In this document: piece after piece, positions 1 through 12,996 of the stretch | Position numbering within the stretch: the first letter of the stretch is position 1 | How the letters are laid out: each line of letters starts with the position of its first letter | DNA from: Anoplolepis gracilipes | Lineage: Eukaryota > Arthropoda > Insecta > Hymenoptera > Formicidae | Assembly (NCBI RefSeq): GCF_047496725.1 | Contig: NC_132985.1 | Span: 6,396,001-6,460,000, forward strand | Direction: 5' to 3' | Length of the DNA: 64,000 nucleotides | Program-made: the position numbers and the translations under genes | Notes under the pieces: model-generated | What the model was told of the DNA's origin: nothing | The model's database searches: none | The model's input: only the letters and a program-made list of their open reading frames with translations

Positions 1-2230
1 CGATCACACCTGCACCACAAATATTCTGACGTCACAAATAATCGCGCAAAATACACATACCCTGTATATATATATATGTATATTCTGCGACGAAGCAAAA
101 TAAACGCGGAGTCAACTTTACAGAGGTATATGAACATTTCGACTTCTAATTCCGTTAAAACACTATAGTCCGACTTTGTATGTATTCCATTTATGCAAAT
201 AACTCTCACAACATGAATTATTCGAGAGTTAATTTCTCATCAAAGAAGAGCGAGACATTAACGGTTACATAAGTAGGTATATAAAATGCTATGAATGTTA
301 TATAACAACTTTTATCGCTATTTAACTAGCAATGTTCATTAAAAAAATTGTCGCCCTTAATAATATTTATTACAATTTTATTACAATAATGCACGAGTGA
401 GAATCGAGTGGAAAAGAAGTTTTCAAACTTTTCTAATAATCCTCCCCGACAGTCGGGATGGTACTAAAAATACGTGTCGGGAAATGCGTAGAGGAAGGGG
501 TGGTATATTCTCGGAAGAGCGAACCCAGCTGCTTTCTTTACAATTCGCGGTAGAGCGAGACATTACGATGTGTTAATCCGTAAAATATCGATCGTAATAT
601 GATTACGTATATCTGCAGTAATCGCAGAATTGTAACGACAGACCGTGATTCCGTTCCTTGCCGTTCGACATTCGCAATGTCCGATCGGCGCCATTACATC
701 TGGTGCACCATAAATAATCGTGCGCGACGGAAGACGCAGATCTCTCGGATTCCCACACGTGTGATTCCCCGATTCTCAATTTAACCACGCGAATCACAAA
801 TATAACTGTCACGGTGTGAACACTAAATTCGAGGGTTCATTCTTATTCTTCAAACGCGACATTAATGCATAATCAAATATAACATCCCCGAAACTATATG
901 ATATAATAATTTAAATAGTATATTATATTACGTAAAAATGATATATAAAAATATTATATGAATATTATATATAAATATAATATTGTAATATAAATATCAA
1001 TATAATTTGTATCACTAATTATGAACAAATGCGTTTATTAGATAATACATTTATCACTCTGAATACATAAATATTACATAGATAATCTTGATAATATGAG
1101 TAATGCAACGCGAGAAAATCGTGAAAAGATTTTCAAACTAATTCTTGCGACAGTTGAGACGACACTAATTGTGAGAGAAGCTTGTATGTTAAAAAAATAC
1201 GAAGCGCCACGTCACGCACGTGGCACGGATGGAGCGGAGAATTCTCGGAAAGGTGAGCCTGGCCGTTTTGTTTACATTATCGTAGTGGTGCGATAACAGC
1301 CACTACTTCGTTTCAAAACGCAGCGATGTATAATATTGCTTGCAACGCGGTAATTTTTGAGAAAATTAAAACTAGATAAACGCACGCTTCTAAGAAAAAC
1401 AGAAACCCATAAAAGAGGAGAGAACGAACCTAGGCTTTGCGTTTTTCAAAGATATTTGTTTATCTACTGATTAGAAGAAAAGAAAAGATATGCTCTGAAT
1501 AAAATAAGAGACTAAGTTTTATCATAAGGTTTACATGAGACAAATGTGAAAATTAAAATATATATTTATTTGATAAAAGTGTGCGCTGAAATTTTTATCA
1601 GCTCAACTTTTCCAGAAGACGTTTCACAAAAAATATTATTATTAATTATATTTATTATAATATTATTAACTTTTTTTTTATAATTTAATCAACATATATA
1701 CCGTTTTATTATTATATTATATTATATTTAATAGAAATCAAATAATGTATGTCGTGACAGTCATTTTTTATTTATATATATATATATGTAGTATAAACCC
1801 GGAATATTACATTGTGGTTTTTTCATAGGAATCTATTAAGAAAAAATTGTCATTTGTTAAATTTTTTTAGTAAAAAAGGAAAAAGACAAGAGAGATTCAT
1901 TTCTTTCGTTTCGAGAAACACATAAATATATATATGAATTATTAAAAAATGGATGAAAAAATCTCTACACTGAACATTTACCCTCTTACATTTATATGTG
2001 ATCTCTTCAATTAATTTTTTCCCACAACAAACGTTAGTACAGAGTGCTAAGCAAATGTAAATTTTTCATTCAAAACTCTCGCGAATCACTCAAGAATCGC
2101 GAACGAAGAAAGAGAAGACGGTGCTTGCTATGTGATGTTCCCGCTATATATTTAAAGTTCCATAAATACTTTTAGCTCCGTCACGAGTGGTCTGCTTTTT
2201 CTCGCTTTTCCGTTTGCAACGTATTCATCT

Positions 2231-2272
<42 letters not shown>

Positions 2273-2273
2273 A
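2231..2273. repeat. (GA)n microsatellite
   Basis: An interrupted GA dinucleotide run, with AAAG interruptions in the middle, followed by an A-rich tail. It is simple-sequence DNA with no sign of coding use. Confidence 0.9.
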
Positions 2274-3943
2274 AAAGGAAAACAAATTTCATTGTTTTGT
2301 CTAGGTAACATCGTGTAATTCAGAAAAGTTCCAACGATGCGAGGGTTATATTTTTTATTTCAGTCGCGCTTTCTCTTCGCAAGTGCAATTCATTGAATTA
2401 CATGAATCACACACACGAGAGCCAGAAAAATAGTTTCAACCGCATTATTATTACCAAAAATGCGCTCTATTTGAGACAAGTAATAAAAATTTTAAATCAA
2501 GTTTAAAAGAATTTTACTTCCTCGCTCTCGTTAAGAAAAAAATCGATTCTGTATTGATCGGAAAAAAAAATGTCATTCAAAAATAATGTAAGAAAAATCA
2601 TTCTCTGCATATTCCTTGTATAACTGTAAATATAATTATATTAAAAGTATTTTAAAAAATGGTTAGAAAATTGTTGAGCTATTAACAATCAATCGCTTTA
2701 TCAAATTGGAGTAGATCTACATATTAGTCGAATTTAAATTTCAAGTAACACCGCTGATATCGCATAAGTAACACGATAAAAAGTCATAACGCAATTTGCT
2801 GAATGGTAGTGACATCATGTTCGCATTAATAAGAATTGATTAATTAATTATTATGATAATGAGTCCAGAGCAAAGTGACAGCAACGCAAATGCTTTGAAT
2901 AATATATTTAGTCTGAAATCGTTATTCAAGTGCACAGACAGTATAGAAAAGACAGTAATTCGTTTTAGAAAATAATCGCGCATGAATATTTAATATTGCA
3001 AGCTTGACGTATGTTCTTGTAAAAAAAAAAAATGTACGTATGAAGAGAACTAGAAAGATAGACAAGCAGAGAAAGAGAGGGGGGGAGGAAAGAGAAGAAT
3101 TTAAGTATATCAAGAGGTAGTGAATCTAAATTTTGGACAACTACCACAGCAAGTATTTTGCGTATTTCCCTTTTTCTGACAACGAAAATTGCACAAAATA
3201 TTCACAGAATGTGAATATGAAATAGTCACAGAATGCAAAATTTCCGCGGAGGTTTTAAATGTGTTATTTTTTTATCTTTTTTTCTTTTCTTTTAAAAATA
3301 AATAGGAATTTAATAGTCTCACGACGATCGATTGCGTACATAAATTTTTTTTCTAATCTAAAACTCTCGATAAAGTAAGATTAGAGTATCATTTTTTTTT
3401 TTTTTTTTTTGCCAATGATAATTTAATTTTCATATTTGTCTTAAAACTCTTCTAGAAAAGATATTCTATTCATCGAAACAAATATTTATTGCAGTCCATT
3501 GACAGTTCGGTCCTGTTATTTAAATCTAAAATAAACAACTAAATTTAATTCTTAATATTCTCAAAATAATCACACAATTTTTATTATTCATTAAATTCAC
3601 TGAGACTATACATATACCTAAAATATGACGTACTAAAATATACACACATTCACAATTAAGCATATATCTGCACATCAGCTAAATTTTCAGTCAATATTCG
3701 CTTATCAATAAAAGAATATAATATTCGTTTTAAAAATAACAATTTTGTAAACTTAGATTATACTCCGTAAAATTAATTTTTATTAATATTTAATGAAGGA
3801 TATATAAAATAAAACATTTTATATATCCTTCATCAGGATTGGTCTTTATTCAAATTTCGGAAGCATGTCGCTAATTAGTCAAAGTTACAGCTGGTATCAC
3901 GCACCAGTAAAATTTCATAATTTGTACGATGGAAAAGAACTCT

Positions 3944-4090
3944 AAACCAGGGGTTTCGAACTCGATACGTTAACGGAGCCATAAAATAGAAATAGGGATG
4001 GCTACTCTTCCCCCCCCCCCTCCTCTATCTTTTCCATAAGATCACGTTATGGCTCGCACATGGGCTACAGAAAATTGACCTGCTAGGCTA
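3944..4090. mobile_element. possible hAT-like nonautonomous fragment
   Basis: The segment begins CCAGGGGTTTCGAACTCG, which resembles the CAGGGGT-type ends of hAT superfamily elements. It later carries ATGGCTCGCACATGGGCTAC, a 'ggctcgcacatgggc' phrase of the kind seen in nonautonomous hAT copies. A C-run (about 4,011-4,020) interrupts it. The opposite terminal repeat and an 8-bp target duplication were not identified, so this is a resemblance only. Confidence 0.25.
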
Positions 4091-4561
4091 CTCTGCTTTG
4101 AAATTCCTTCTCTCTAAACTTACTTTTCTTGAAATCTTTATTTCGACAACTTTATCTTCTTCACGAAATCGCACAAATTTTCCATCTTTTATTACAACAA
4201 ATCTTCTAAAAATAACAATTATTACATGAAAACTTGATCTAATATCTTCCGGTATCTCTTCTCAGATTGCAAACATAGCAAATAAATGTGCATGCAGAGT
4301 AAATATTACTATATACATATATATATAGTAGAGAGAGTGTTTGTATTTGTGGATATATCAAATAAAAATATAAAATATCGATTTTCTCCGATCTATCTTC
4401 TATCGTTTATTGTACGTAATTACTTTAGCAAATATTTTTTTGTAACTTGTCTATTTTTGTTTTACGCTAGGAGAATATCAACTAAAGATAGATATATTTA
4501 AACATTCTGCTTTGACGAGGAGAACTATGTTTTATTTTCAAATTATAATCGATTTTATCGT

Positions 4562-5251
4562 GTATATACATATATATATATATATACATAAAAGATAATT
4601 CAATTATTTATTTGAAAAAAAGCAAAAAAATGTAAAAGCCAAGCTTTCTGGGCAAAAAAATATTAATTATTTAAATAAATAAAATTATTAATTAATTCAG
4701 AAGATGTCACACTTGAATGAAAACAATATAATCAAGATTTTTTTATTTTATTTAGAATAATATTTTTATCGAATAAAAAATCATGTATATACATACACAC
4801 ACATATACATATATATATATATATAAAAGATAATTCAATTATTTATTTGAAAAAAGGCAAAAAAAATGTAAAAGCCAAGCTTTCTGGGCAAAAAAATATA
4901 TTAATTATTCAAATAAATAAAATTATTAATTCAGAAGATGTCACACTTGAATGAAAACAAGATAATCAAGATTTTTTTATTTTATTTAGAATAATATTTT
5001 TATCGAATAAAAAATCATGTATATACATACACACACATATACATATATATATATATATAAAAAAGATAATTCAATTATTTATTTGAAAAAAGGCGAAAAA
5101 ATGTACAAGCCAAAGTTTCTGGGCAAAAAAATATTAATTATTTAAATAAATAAAACTATAAATTATTCTGAAGATATCAGATTCGAATGAAAACAAACAT
5201 AATCAAGATTTTTATTTTATTTAGAATAATATTTTTGTCGAATAAAAAATT
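4562..5251. repeat. tandem repeat, about 235-bp unit, three copies
   Basis: The same unit occurs three times head to tail. Each copy has an AT/CA microsatellite, then AAAGATAATTCAATTATTTA, then AGCCAAGCTTTCTGGGC (at about 4,638, 4,873 and 5,108, so a spacing of 235), then GAAGATGTCACACTTGAATG and an AT-rich tail ending near TCGAATAAAAAAT. The third copy is the most diverged. No coding potential is seen. The (AT)n/(CA)n head may have promoted the unequal exchange that built the array. Confidence 0.9.
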
Positions 5252-8200
5252 TTGCTTTGTGCGCGCACGATTAAGCAATTATAATAGTTGTTGCTTTCCC
5301 TTGAAAGCTTTCTCTTTTATGACGCATGCTTTATTGAAATGACAAATTTTTTAATCTCGATTTCGAAAAAAATTATTCACAGTAAGGTATCATGTAATCG
5401 AGAGATCGGCGAAACGAGCGACAAGAATGTAGCGAGGTTAATCGGACCTATGCTCACGACGGAAATGTAGAAAGTCATACGGCCGATCGGGGGCTACTCA
5501 ATACGATCCTGTGTGTTGCCGTACGTACGTTCACAAACCGGTTCCGTGCTTTTCGCCGGAGGGGCCCCCGTGACTCGAACGTAACGACGCGTGTTCGAGA
5601 ACGATAAGCTGCTTGGCCACGACTCTGTGCGACGCAAGAAAATTTTATGAACCATAGGAGCGAGCGAGAGAGTAGGTATATTCGCCCTGATCGAGCAATA
5701 ATTCGTCAACCGATTGTTTTTATTCGTTTTCACATCTTTGCACATTGTCATCTTAAAAGCCGCCCCCCAGTTGTCACAGTTTTCTTGATGATGAAAATAT
5801 GTTTCAATAATATAGTAGTCTGCGAGATTTCAACGAAAATGTCAAATTGTTAATTGTTTATATACGCAATTATTGTATCGAATCTTTTTAAAGCTATGTA
5901 AAAGAAATGCATGAAATGTCACTCGACACGTAAAAAGCGAAAACCCTCTTTTTTAATACAATTTTAAACTTCATCTTAAATCTTTATCTAAATTATTTTT
6001 AATACCTAATGCACTTTTTATGCTCCGAAAATAATTCAGATTAAAAGATTGTCAAAGAACTGAAAAGTACGAATGTGATAATTATAAAAGTATCTTTTAT
6101 CGATTAAAAATGTATAAGGAAAAGAAACTCATAATACTACATTTCGAAAGTAATAAAAATCCCATTTTTATATTTATATATTATAAAATTATCACACGTT
6201 AAAGTATAGCCTTTTTCTTATTTATAATAATAAATTGATCGAAAGTCTAGATTCTTTGTGACAATAGTTACAGTCGTTATATTCCATGAAGTCGTAAGAA
6301 AAAAATTTTATTTGAAAATTCTATCATTAAAAGTAAAATAAAAATAAAGGGAAAAGAAGCCATACTTTAACCTATAATATTGACATTGTAATGTTGTAAT
6401 ATAAAACAAAAGATTATTTTCATAAAAGAGAAAAATTATTTTATTCGCGCGACTTGTTTTTCAAAATAAAATAAGATACTTATATTTTAAATTGCGTAGT
6501 AATTTGATATATTCAATATTGTAATATTAAATATTAAAATAATTTATATATTTAAATATTTAATAATCAAATATTAAATACTAAAAGATATCACACCGCA
6601 GCATCGATTTTCGATTTGTCATCAATTGACTTTATCAATTATTGTTTTTATCATACAATTAGGATTTTAAAATATTAAGAACTGTTTTATACACAATATA
6701 AACCATCTTCATTTACAATAGTTAGATGATTGTTTCGCGTTTTTCTTTCTCTCTCTTTCTTTCATTATATTTTTTAAAATTTATAACATTTTTCTGCCAT
6801 TGTTTATTTTTTTCAATTAACTCCTTGTAAAATAACAATCACTATTATATTTTCAGGACAAAATCATGTGATATTTTTGCTTTCCTGCGTTTTCTGACTG
6901 TAAAAAAAAATAAAAAGGTTCGCTGAAATTACCATCACTCCGGATCGACGCAGAAACTCTACTAAACGTCAGCTTCTTTTGACCTGACTTTCACGGTACA
7001 GTATATACTCGCATCGCTCGCAAAAGCCTACAACGTCACTCGGATCGAACTTTTGTTTGACAAAATTGCTCTTGTCGGAACAACGATTACAATCGATGGA
7101 CGCGTTGACGAAAGTAAAGAGAGAAAAAAAAAGAAGAAAAAAAGAAAATAAAAAAACGGGATTCAAAATGGGGAAAAAACGGGACTGTATACACGCGCAA
7201 TATCGAAACATCGTTGTTTCAAGCGTGTATTTATTTATGACAAAGGATACACCAAAGTACAAACGTGACAACGAGAATAAGCGTGACTGTCGGTTCGCGC
7301 CAGGTGGAGCGGCATTTCTTTCAATGCACTCTCAACATTCCTAATTGAGAGAAAAAAACAACCAGTAGTTCTTATTTCTTATGCTTGTCCCTGATTGGGC
7401 CCTCAACAATAGGCACCGAGAAGCTATTGGCCGTGTTCCTTTTGTTATAAATATATCTTGCATTTAAGATATATATATATATATATAGTTGTGAGAAAAA
7501 AAATTGCAAATTGTGCAACTAAAAAAAAAAAAAACAATTTATTATCCAAAATTTAAATTATTAAAAGTTATTTAAGTGCGAATAAATTTAAATATTTAAT
7601 TAAACATCCATATAATCCATTATAAATGAAATATTTAAATTTTCACGTCAGTGAATCGAATCTGTGATTATCATTAAGATTGTAGATTGTAAGTCATTCC
7701 TGTGTACACATCTAATATAATATCATGTAATAAAATATAATAATCTTGTTAATGCAAAAATAATTAAATAAATAATGCAAGTCCAACGATGTTGAAACGT
7801 GTCAAAACTGTCAATGAAAACGTCAAACTCACTAATTACACTACGGAAAAAGATTCGTATTACAACAACGTTACTAATAATCGTTCTATATATAAACAAA
7901 CTTTATGTAACTTGACACGTGCACGGGATGCATGATTCAAAACGCGATGTAAGATGAATATTAAATTTAAAAATCCAAGTAACAAAGAGTTATAGCGTGA
8001 GAGAGCGAAATACACAGCGACAAGCCTAAAACTAGACGATAGATTTGTTCACGTTGCGTGAACAATTCTCTACCTGTACTAGTTACGTTATTTCCCGCAT
8101 TTCGGTTAACGACAAGCCGCACGCAATGCCCAATTAATTGATACTCATCCAGTGAGATACAACAAAAAAAATTAAAGAAAAAAAGATTAAGTTGGGAGAG

Positions 8201-8683
8201 ACACATACACGTGCTTGCGCGCGCATCTATTATTTTAAATAGAGCCAACAAGAAACATATAACCTCTTATATTCAAACAATAACAATTCTTAAGCCGATA
8301 TTTATAGTTTGTATATTGAAGATCGTCTTAAGTAGAGTCTGAAATGTTATACAGTCATCTCAGCGGCTGAACGAAAATCTTAAGACAACTTCAGACCATA
8401 TCATAAATATAAGAACGGATTATAATAAATACCGGCTTTATTAAAATATGTTTTCAGATTTATAATATAGTGAAAGAATCTTGACACGAAAAAGATTAAA
8501 AACATTAGACATCACATATATGATAGGCAACATTGGAAAGAAGTGCAATGGGAATAGATAATTATCGTTTGTCTTCCCGTCGCACAAGCATAATACTTTT
8601 TCCCAGTCAAAGAGAGATGACTCTCACAATATCGCGAGAAGATCAACTAGTATCCTGTATCGAACAATGGAGAATAGACTTAC

Positions 8684-9103
8684 CAGGAAGACAAGAGCCG
8701 ATCGGCCGCGAGCGCGCGCACCGAGTTATGCCGTGTATATAATCCTCGTTGTAATCAAATGATCGTCCGTCACCAAAGTCCCCGTTGAGACGCTCGTTCG
8801 AAGCAAAAGGTCTCCAACACACAGTGGTGCCAGTCCCGTTGGTGTAGAGGCCCGCCGGAAGAAAAAAGAAAGAACGGGACAAAGCGAGAGAGAGAGACGG
8901 ATAGAAGTGAAGAAACCGACAGTTGGCACAATAAAGTGTAACACTGGAAAAGAACACCACTCCGCCTTTTATTACCAAACGCGTCATTCGATAATGTCAC
9001 TCGATCGTTTCACAATATCCCGCGCGACAATACCAATGATTCGTGCGCGAAATAAAATGGCAAAAGAAAAAGAGAAATCGAGCCACGCGCGCGAGCCACA
9101 CGC

Positions 9104-9141
<38 letters not shown>

Positions 9142-9530
9142 TGTGTGTCTGTCTCCGAACGCGGCACGAAAAACACGTACAGGACGGAACGAAACGACAC
9201 ACACCACTCGCCGTTCGAATCGCAACTGACTGCCGTTCACCGTCGACCAGCGATGCTACCACTCCTCTACCCGCTTCCCCCACTCCAGCCCACGCCGTCT
9301 CGTTCGCTACGCCCGCGCCATCGCGCGGTCGAGTAGCGAACTCGCTCCCTCCTCCCTGACGTCTCGAACGTCGTATCGTGTAACTCTATCTCGCTCCCCC
9401 TCTCGTACTCGTTCCTCTCGATCATTCTCTTTGCTCTGTCTTATTCGGCCTTCGACGGTTATTCTTCTGTACTCACACACGAGATCGTGTTCACTCGCGA
9501 TCAAAGACCCTACGAGAACCTCGTGAATTA
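8684..9530 (-). promoter_or_regulatory. CpG-rich promoter-like island with a minus-strand 5' exon donor
   Basis: This island is much richer in G+C and CpG than its surroundings and contains GA/CT tracts (about 9,113-9,141), as insect promoters and 5' untranslated exons often do. On the minus strand a strong splice donor reads TTGTCTTCCTG|GTAAGTC, with the last exon base at 8,684. This would fit a noncoding first exon of a gene running leftwards. The open frames inside are low-complexity on both strands and do not look translated. No downstream coding exon was found between 1 and 8.6 kb, so the host gene would lie beyond the left edge. The call rests on composition plus one donor. Confidence 0.4.
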
Positions 9531-10019
9531 GTTCTGCGGAGTAAAAAATGAGTAAAGAGTAAAGAGCGGAAGTCGATTTGAAATGAAATCAATATTGTTT
9601 ATTTTTCCAACGTGTGTGCATCGATATATTAGTTGAAAAAATATATATGTTAACGCCTCATATTTAATTAATCTGTATTAATTTAATATCATACCACGTG
9701 GCCAATATTATTTGAAAGCGCAACAAGTGTTTACGGAAAAATGTTATTATTTTAATACACTTATTTTATCTTGATGATTATCTATTCTTTATTATTCGCA
9801 TCATATTTGTGCGTACATATATTTCATAAAATAAATGTAAGAAGAAATTTTGATTATGATTATATTAGGACGAAAAATATTTTAATAAAATTTTAATTAT
9901 TAATCACAGAATGTATTCTTAGAGAAGAATGCTGAGACGTATTGTTAAAAATTAAAACGATCCAATCGTTTTTAATGACGTAATTGTTTTCGCATGTGCA
10001 TTGTTTAAAATATACATAT

Positions 10020-10140
10020 ACGTATATTAATTCTTTTCAACGGGTTAATTAAAAACGACCTGACTAGCCAAAATTATTCAATTTATTTACACGACGTTTC
10101 GACCATATGGTTGTGGTCCTTTTCAAGTGTAACTATAAAG
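10020..10140 (-). mobile_element. retroelement-like end with GAAAC hairpin motif
   Basis: Read on the minus strand, this carries CTTGAAAAGGACCACAACC..TGGTCGAAACGTCGTGT and then a tail ATAATTTTGGCTAGTC.GGTCGTTTTTAATTA. A closely related copy lies in the opposite orientation at 14,421-14,530. The phrase (GAAAAG, short stem, CGAAACG) is typical of repetitive retroelement ends in arthropods. No reverse transcriptase is associated, so it is probably a solo end or fragment. Confidence 0.45.
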
Positions 10141-10357
10141 AAAATAAATAACGGATCAAACATTGATATATGGATACAATTTTTACCGGATTTAAGCCAA
10201 ACAATACAACATAATGGCGTTATAAAACTAGTCTACTCACACGTAAATTAAGAAAGAGAAAAAAGAATCCAATGGGACATGTTTAAAGGTAGAACTTAAT
10301 GATGGAATAATTAAATATGTCACTTAGTTAAAAACAATGGTTATTAATTTTGAGATG

Positions 10358-10456
10358 AACACAAACAAGGAGACACGTCATGTCAGCATGAGTTTTTAAA
10401 CGAAACTGTTTCGTTTAAAAACTCATGCTGACATGACGTGTCTCCTTGTTTGTGTT
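10358..10456. repeat. perfect 99-bp palindrome (49-bp arms, 1-nt centre)
   Basis: The left arm begins AACACAAACAAGGAGACACG and runs to 10,406. The right arm, 10,408-10,456, is its exact reverse complement around a single T at 10,407. The immediate flanks do not continue the symmetry. Such a long perfect hairpin is either a very young foldback event, a MITE-like hairpin, or an assembly or library fold-back artefact. It sits between sequences resembling the same repeated element end (10,020-10,140 and the ACTAGCGACTTTAAT phrase at about 10,470), suggesting origin within that element. Confidence 0.9.
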
Positions 10457-12953
10457 TTATAATTAAATACTAGCGACTTTAATAACTTATAATTATAATT
10501 CTTTTCGTTCTATTATTCATCAAATTAATTAACTCCTCTTAATCGTATCTTATTTATAATAATTATAACATTATTTAATTAAAAAAAATTCAGATCATTA
10601 AGGATTAATTGAATGTTAAGAGAAAATAGCACTTTTGCAATAAATTAATAATATCAAAAATAGACTTTTAGCATAATTTGATTATCTATATATATATTGA
10701 AAATCAAATATAAAAAGCTCAACTTTAATTGGAGTTAAGCATTTTTTTAATCTCATATATTAAGTACATATAGTTTGTTAATAACTTTTTGCTGAATGTC
10801 TTAATTTTAAAAATTATCACTGTCCTTTAAAATACATATTAGCAATGCAAATATATAATAATGTAAAGTAATAAAGTAATAAAATAATAATATAAACAAT
10901 ATCAACAGTATAAATAATACGTGCGTGTGTACGCATGTATAAATGATATAATTAGATTTTCTGTAAACACAGGACATATAGAGTATAAAATCTGTACAAA
11001 ATGCAAAAAATCTAATTATAAAGTACAAAGATAAGGAAAACTTTATATAAACACTGTGTAGCATGTAAAAGTACAAAAAGTATGTACAAATATAAAACAT
11101 TTTAAAAGTTTAAAGAGTGTAAAAATATGAGTTATATAAAGAGAAAAATAATAATAATTGCTTATAATTTTTTTAACATTGCATTATATAATCCGATATG
11201 ACTGTTTTTATCATAATTACAGTATAAACTATTGATAATGTTTGAGGAAAGAATAAAAAGACAAAAAAAATATTTTTAAACGGAAAATAAAATTATAAAG
11301 TAATTGTATCTGAGTCCTATAAAAAGCAAAAACTTTAAAAATATATTAAAATTTATTCAAGTTATAATTTACATATTTATATATAATATTATATATATAT
11401 GTATACATATATAGATGTAAATTAAAAGTATTATATCTAGATCATTAACCGATAATGATATACTGTTCAGCCTAAGTGAAATTTGCGCTTGAAATTTTCA
11501 ATATCAATATTAGACATTAAAGGATGGTGTAACAGAGTTAATCAAAGAATGGAACAATGATGTAATTAATGAAAATTGATCAATTATTTATAGCGTCGAA
11601 GAGTAATTAGTCATATGTTATAATGTAATTAATCATTTGTTATCATGTAATTCACACAATTAGGCCGAATAAATCAAATATTTAATATCACTTATAATTG
11701 TATATAAATAATAAAAAGTATAGTAAAAAAAAACACCCGTATTATGTGACAGTATGTAAAATATTTGGATATGCGTTACGTCGGAGTGAGAGTCTTTCGT
11801 TAATTCGTAATTTGAGAACACGTTTGCGTATCGATGACACCAGATGAAAACACACTGCTACTGCTTTGTATCGCGTTTTACATTTGATAGGTACATAAGG
11901 TATATAGTTATATGTATGTATAAAAAAGATTCTCATGCAAACGGTCACATTAATTACATTGTCCATGTCGATGAAAGGCTATTGTCTCGAATTACTTACT
12001 TCTGTGTACTTTATATACAATCGATACTACTTTTTTTGTTTAGTATCAATATTATAATATCGATACTATGTAGAAATAGAGAGACTCAAAGTTATAAATA
12101 TTTACGTGATTAGGGATTTAGTCAATCTAGCAGTAGATAAATAAAAAATATTTAAAAATATTAGAAATTGATCTTTTGCCGTTTTACATATGTTTCTATT
12201 GATATTCAGTATGTCTTTATATCTCGAATATTTAGCTTTTTTGTTCACGAGCAAATAGCGTGTTCAAAAATATATAATTTGACAGTGTGACATTTTACTC
12301 GTTGTGTAAATGTAATATGAAACGAAAAACATAGTCTAGTTTTATTCTGTAAGATATTTTTAAGATATAGAAACTAATTTCATTAGAAAAATAACAGAGT
12401 TAGCGTCGTTTTAAGAATGTTTAGTATTTATTTTTTAAATATTGTGTAATTTAACAAAAATTTTACAGATTGTTCTCACATACGTTACTTAAAAACTTAT
12501 TAAAAAATCCGTTAAAGCAATTAAAAGTTGTAAGGATTTTAATTTGCAACGAATTTATATACGTGAAAAACGTTATGATCGCATTGATTCAAGTTCTTAA
12601 AATGAATAAAAATAATTGTGAGAATTAGTTTAAAATTTGCAAAAGTATAATTTAGATATAAAGCGATTTCATTAAGTAATTTTGTGCGACCAAGTGAATG
12701 GTTCAACAGATATTGAATATAATTCAACAAATTGTAACGACAAATAATAATTTGTAAAAAAAAATTAATAAATTGTAAAAGTGAGAGGCTCTAATATTAA
12801 TAATAAACTAAGAAATAATAGGCAAATATAGAAGCCAAGCTCTGTAATTATTGAACAAATTTGCAATTATACATTGTCTAAATTAAACTATGTATATTAG
12901 AAACTAGAGTTACATACGTTAGTGATAATACAATCGATATATAAAGAAAAAAA

Positions 12954-12996
12954 TGCGAACGTTTCGGCCAATTTTTTGGCCCTCTTCAGCGCACAA
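12954..12996 (-). other. hammerhead-like motif inside the nested insertion
   Basis: The minus strand reads TGCG CTGAAGA GGGCC(A/T loop)GGCC GAAA CG..CGCA. The order CTGANGA, a short stem, GAAA is the catalytic-core order of a hammerhead ribozyme, and TGCG/CGCA could pair as a flanking stem. The third stem and the NUH cleavage site were not demonstrated. Hammerhead motifs are known in terminal repeats of Penelope-like retroelements. Here the motif may be an intact or a degenerate relative. Confidence 0.3.

Larger units (their letters stand above)
1..8600. other. AT-rich noncoding stretch, no gene recognised
   Basis: No open frame here resembles a known protein. The short frames present are either low-complexity or lack plausible splice context. 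Slightly GC-richer islands occur near 480-790, 1,190-1,290 and 5,400-5,700 and could be regulatory DNA or untranslated exons, but nothing decides this. A short perfect hairpin lies at 3,794-3,832 (arms reading ATGAAGGATATATAAAA). The block is most likely intergenic or intronic to a gene extending off the left edge, since a minus-strand splice donor exists at 8,684. Confidence 0.6.
9531..12379. other. AT-rich noncoding stretch
   Basis: No gene is seen. The stretch contains the element-like end at 10,020-10,140, the hairpin at 10,358-10,456 and otherwise AT-rich sequence with short open frames that do not resemble proteins. Confidence 0.6.

Noticed and set aside
1096..1296. 66-codon plus-strand frame followed by a donor-like GGAAAG|GTGAGC
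   Set aside because: The residues match no family I recognise, no partner exon was found and one donor-like site is not enough.
4562..5251. Possible CRISPR-like periodic repeats
   Set aside because: The repeated unit is 235 bp without short spacers, and the DNA is eukaryotic, so this is an ordinary tandem repeat.
5494..5853. GC-richer frames on both strands near 5.5-5.8 kb
   Set aside because: Composition alone. The translations do not resemble proteins and no splice pair is evident.
8907..9359. 150-codon plus-strand frame in the CpG island
   Set aside because: The frame is driven by GA repeats and Arg/Glu low complexity, and similar frames exist on the other strand. Better explained as promoter or UTR sequence.
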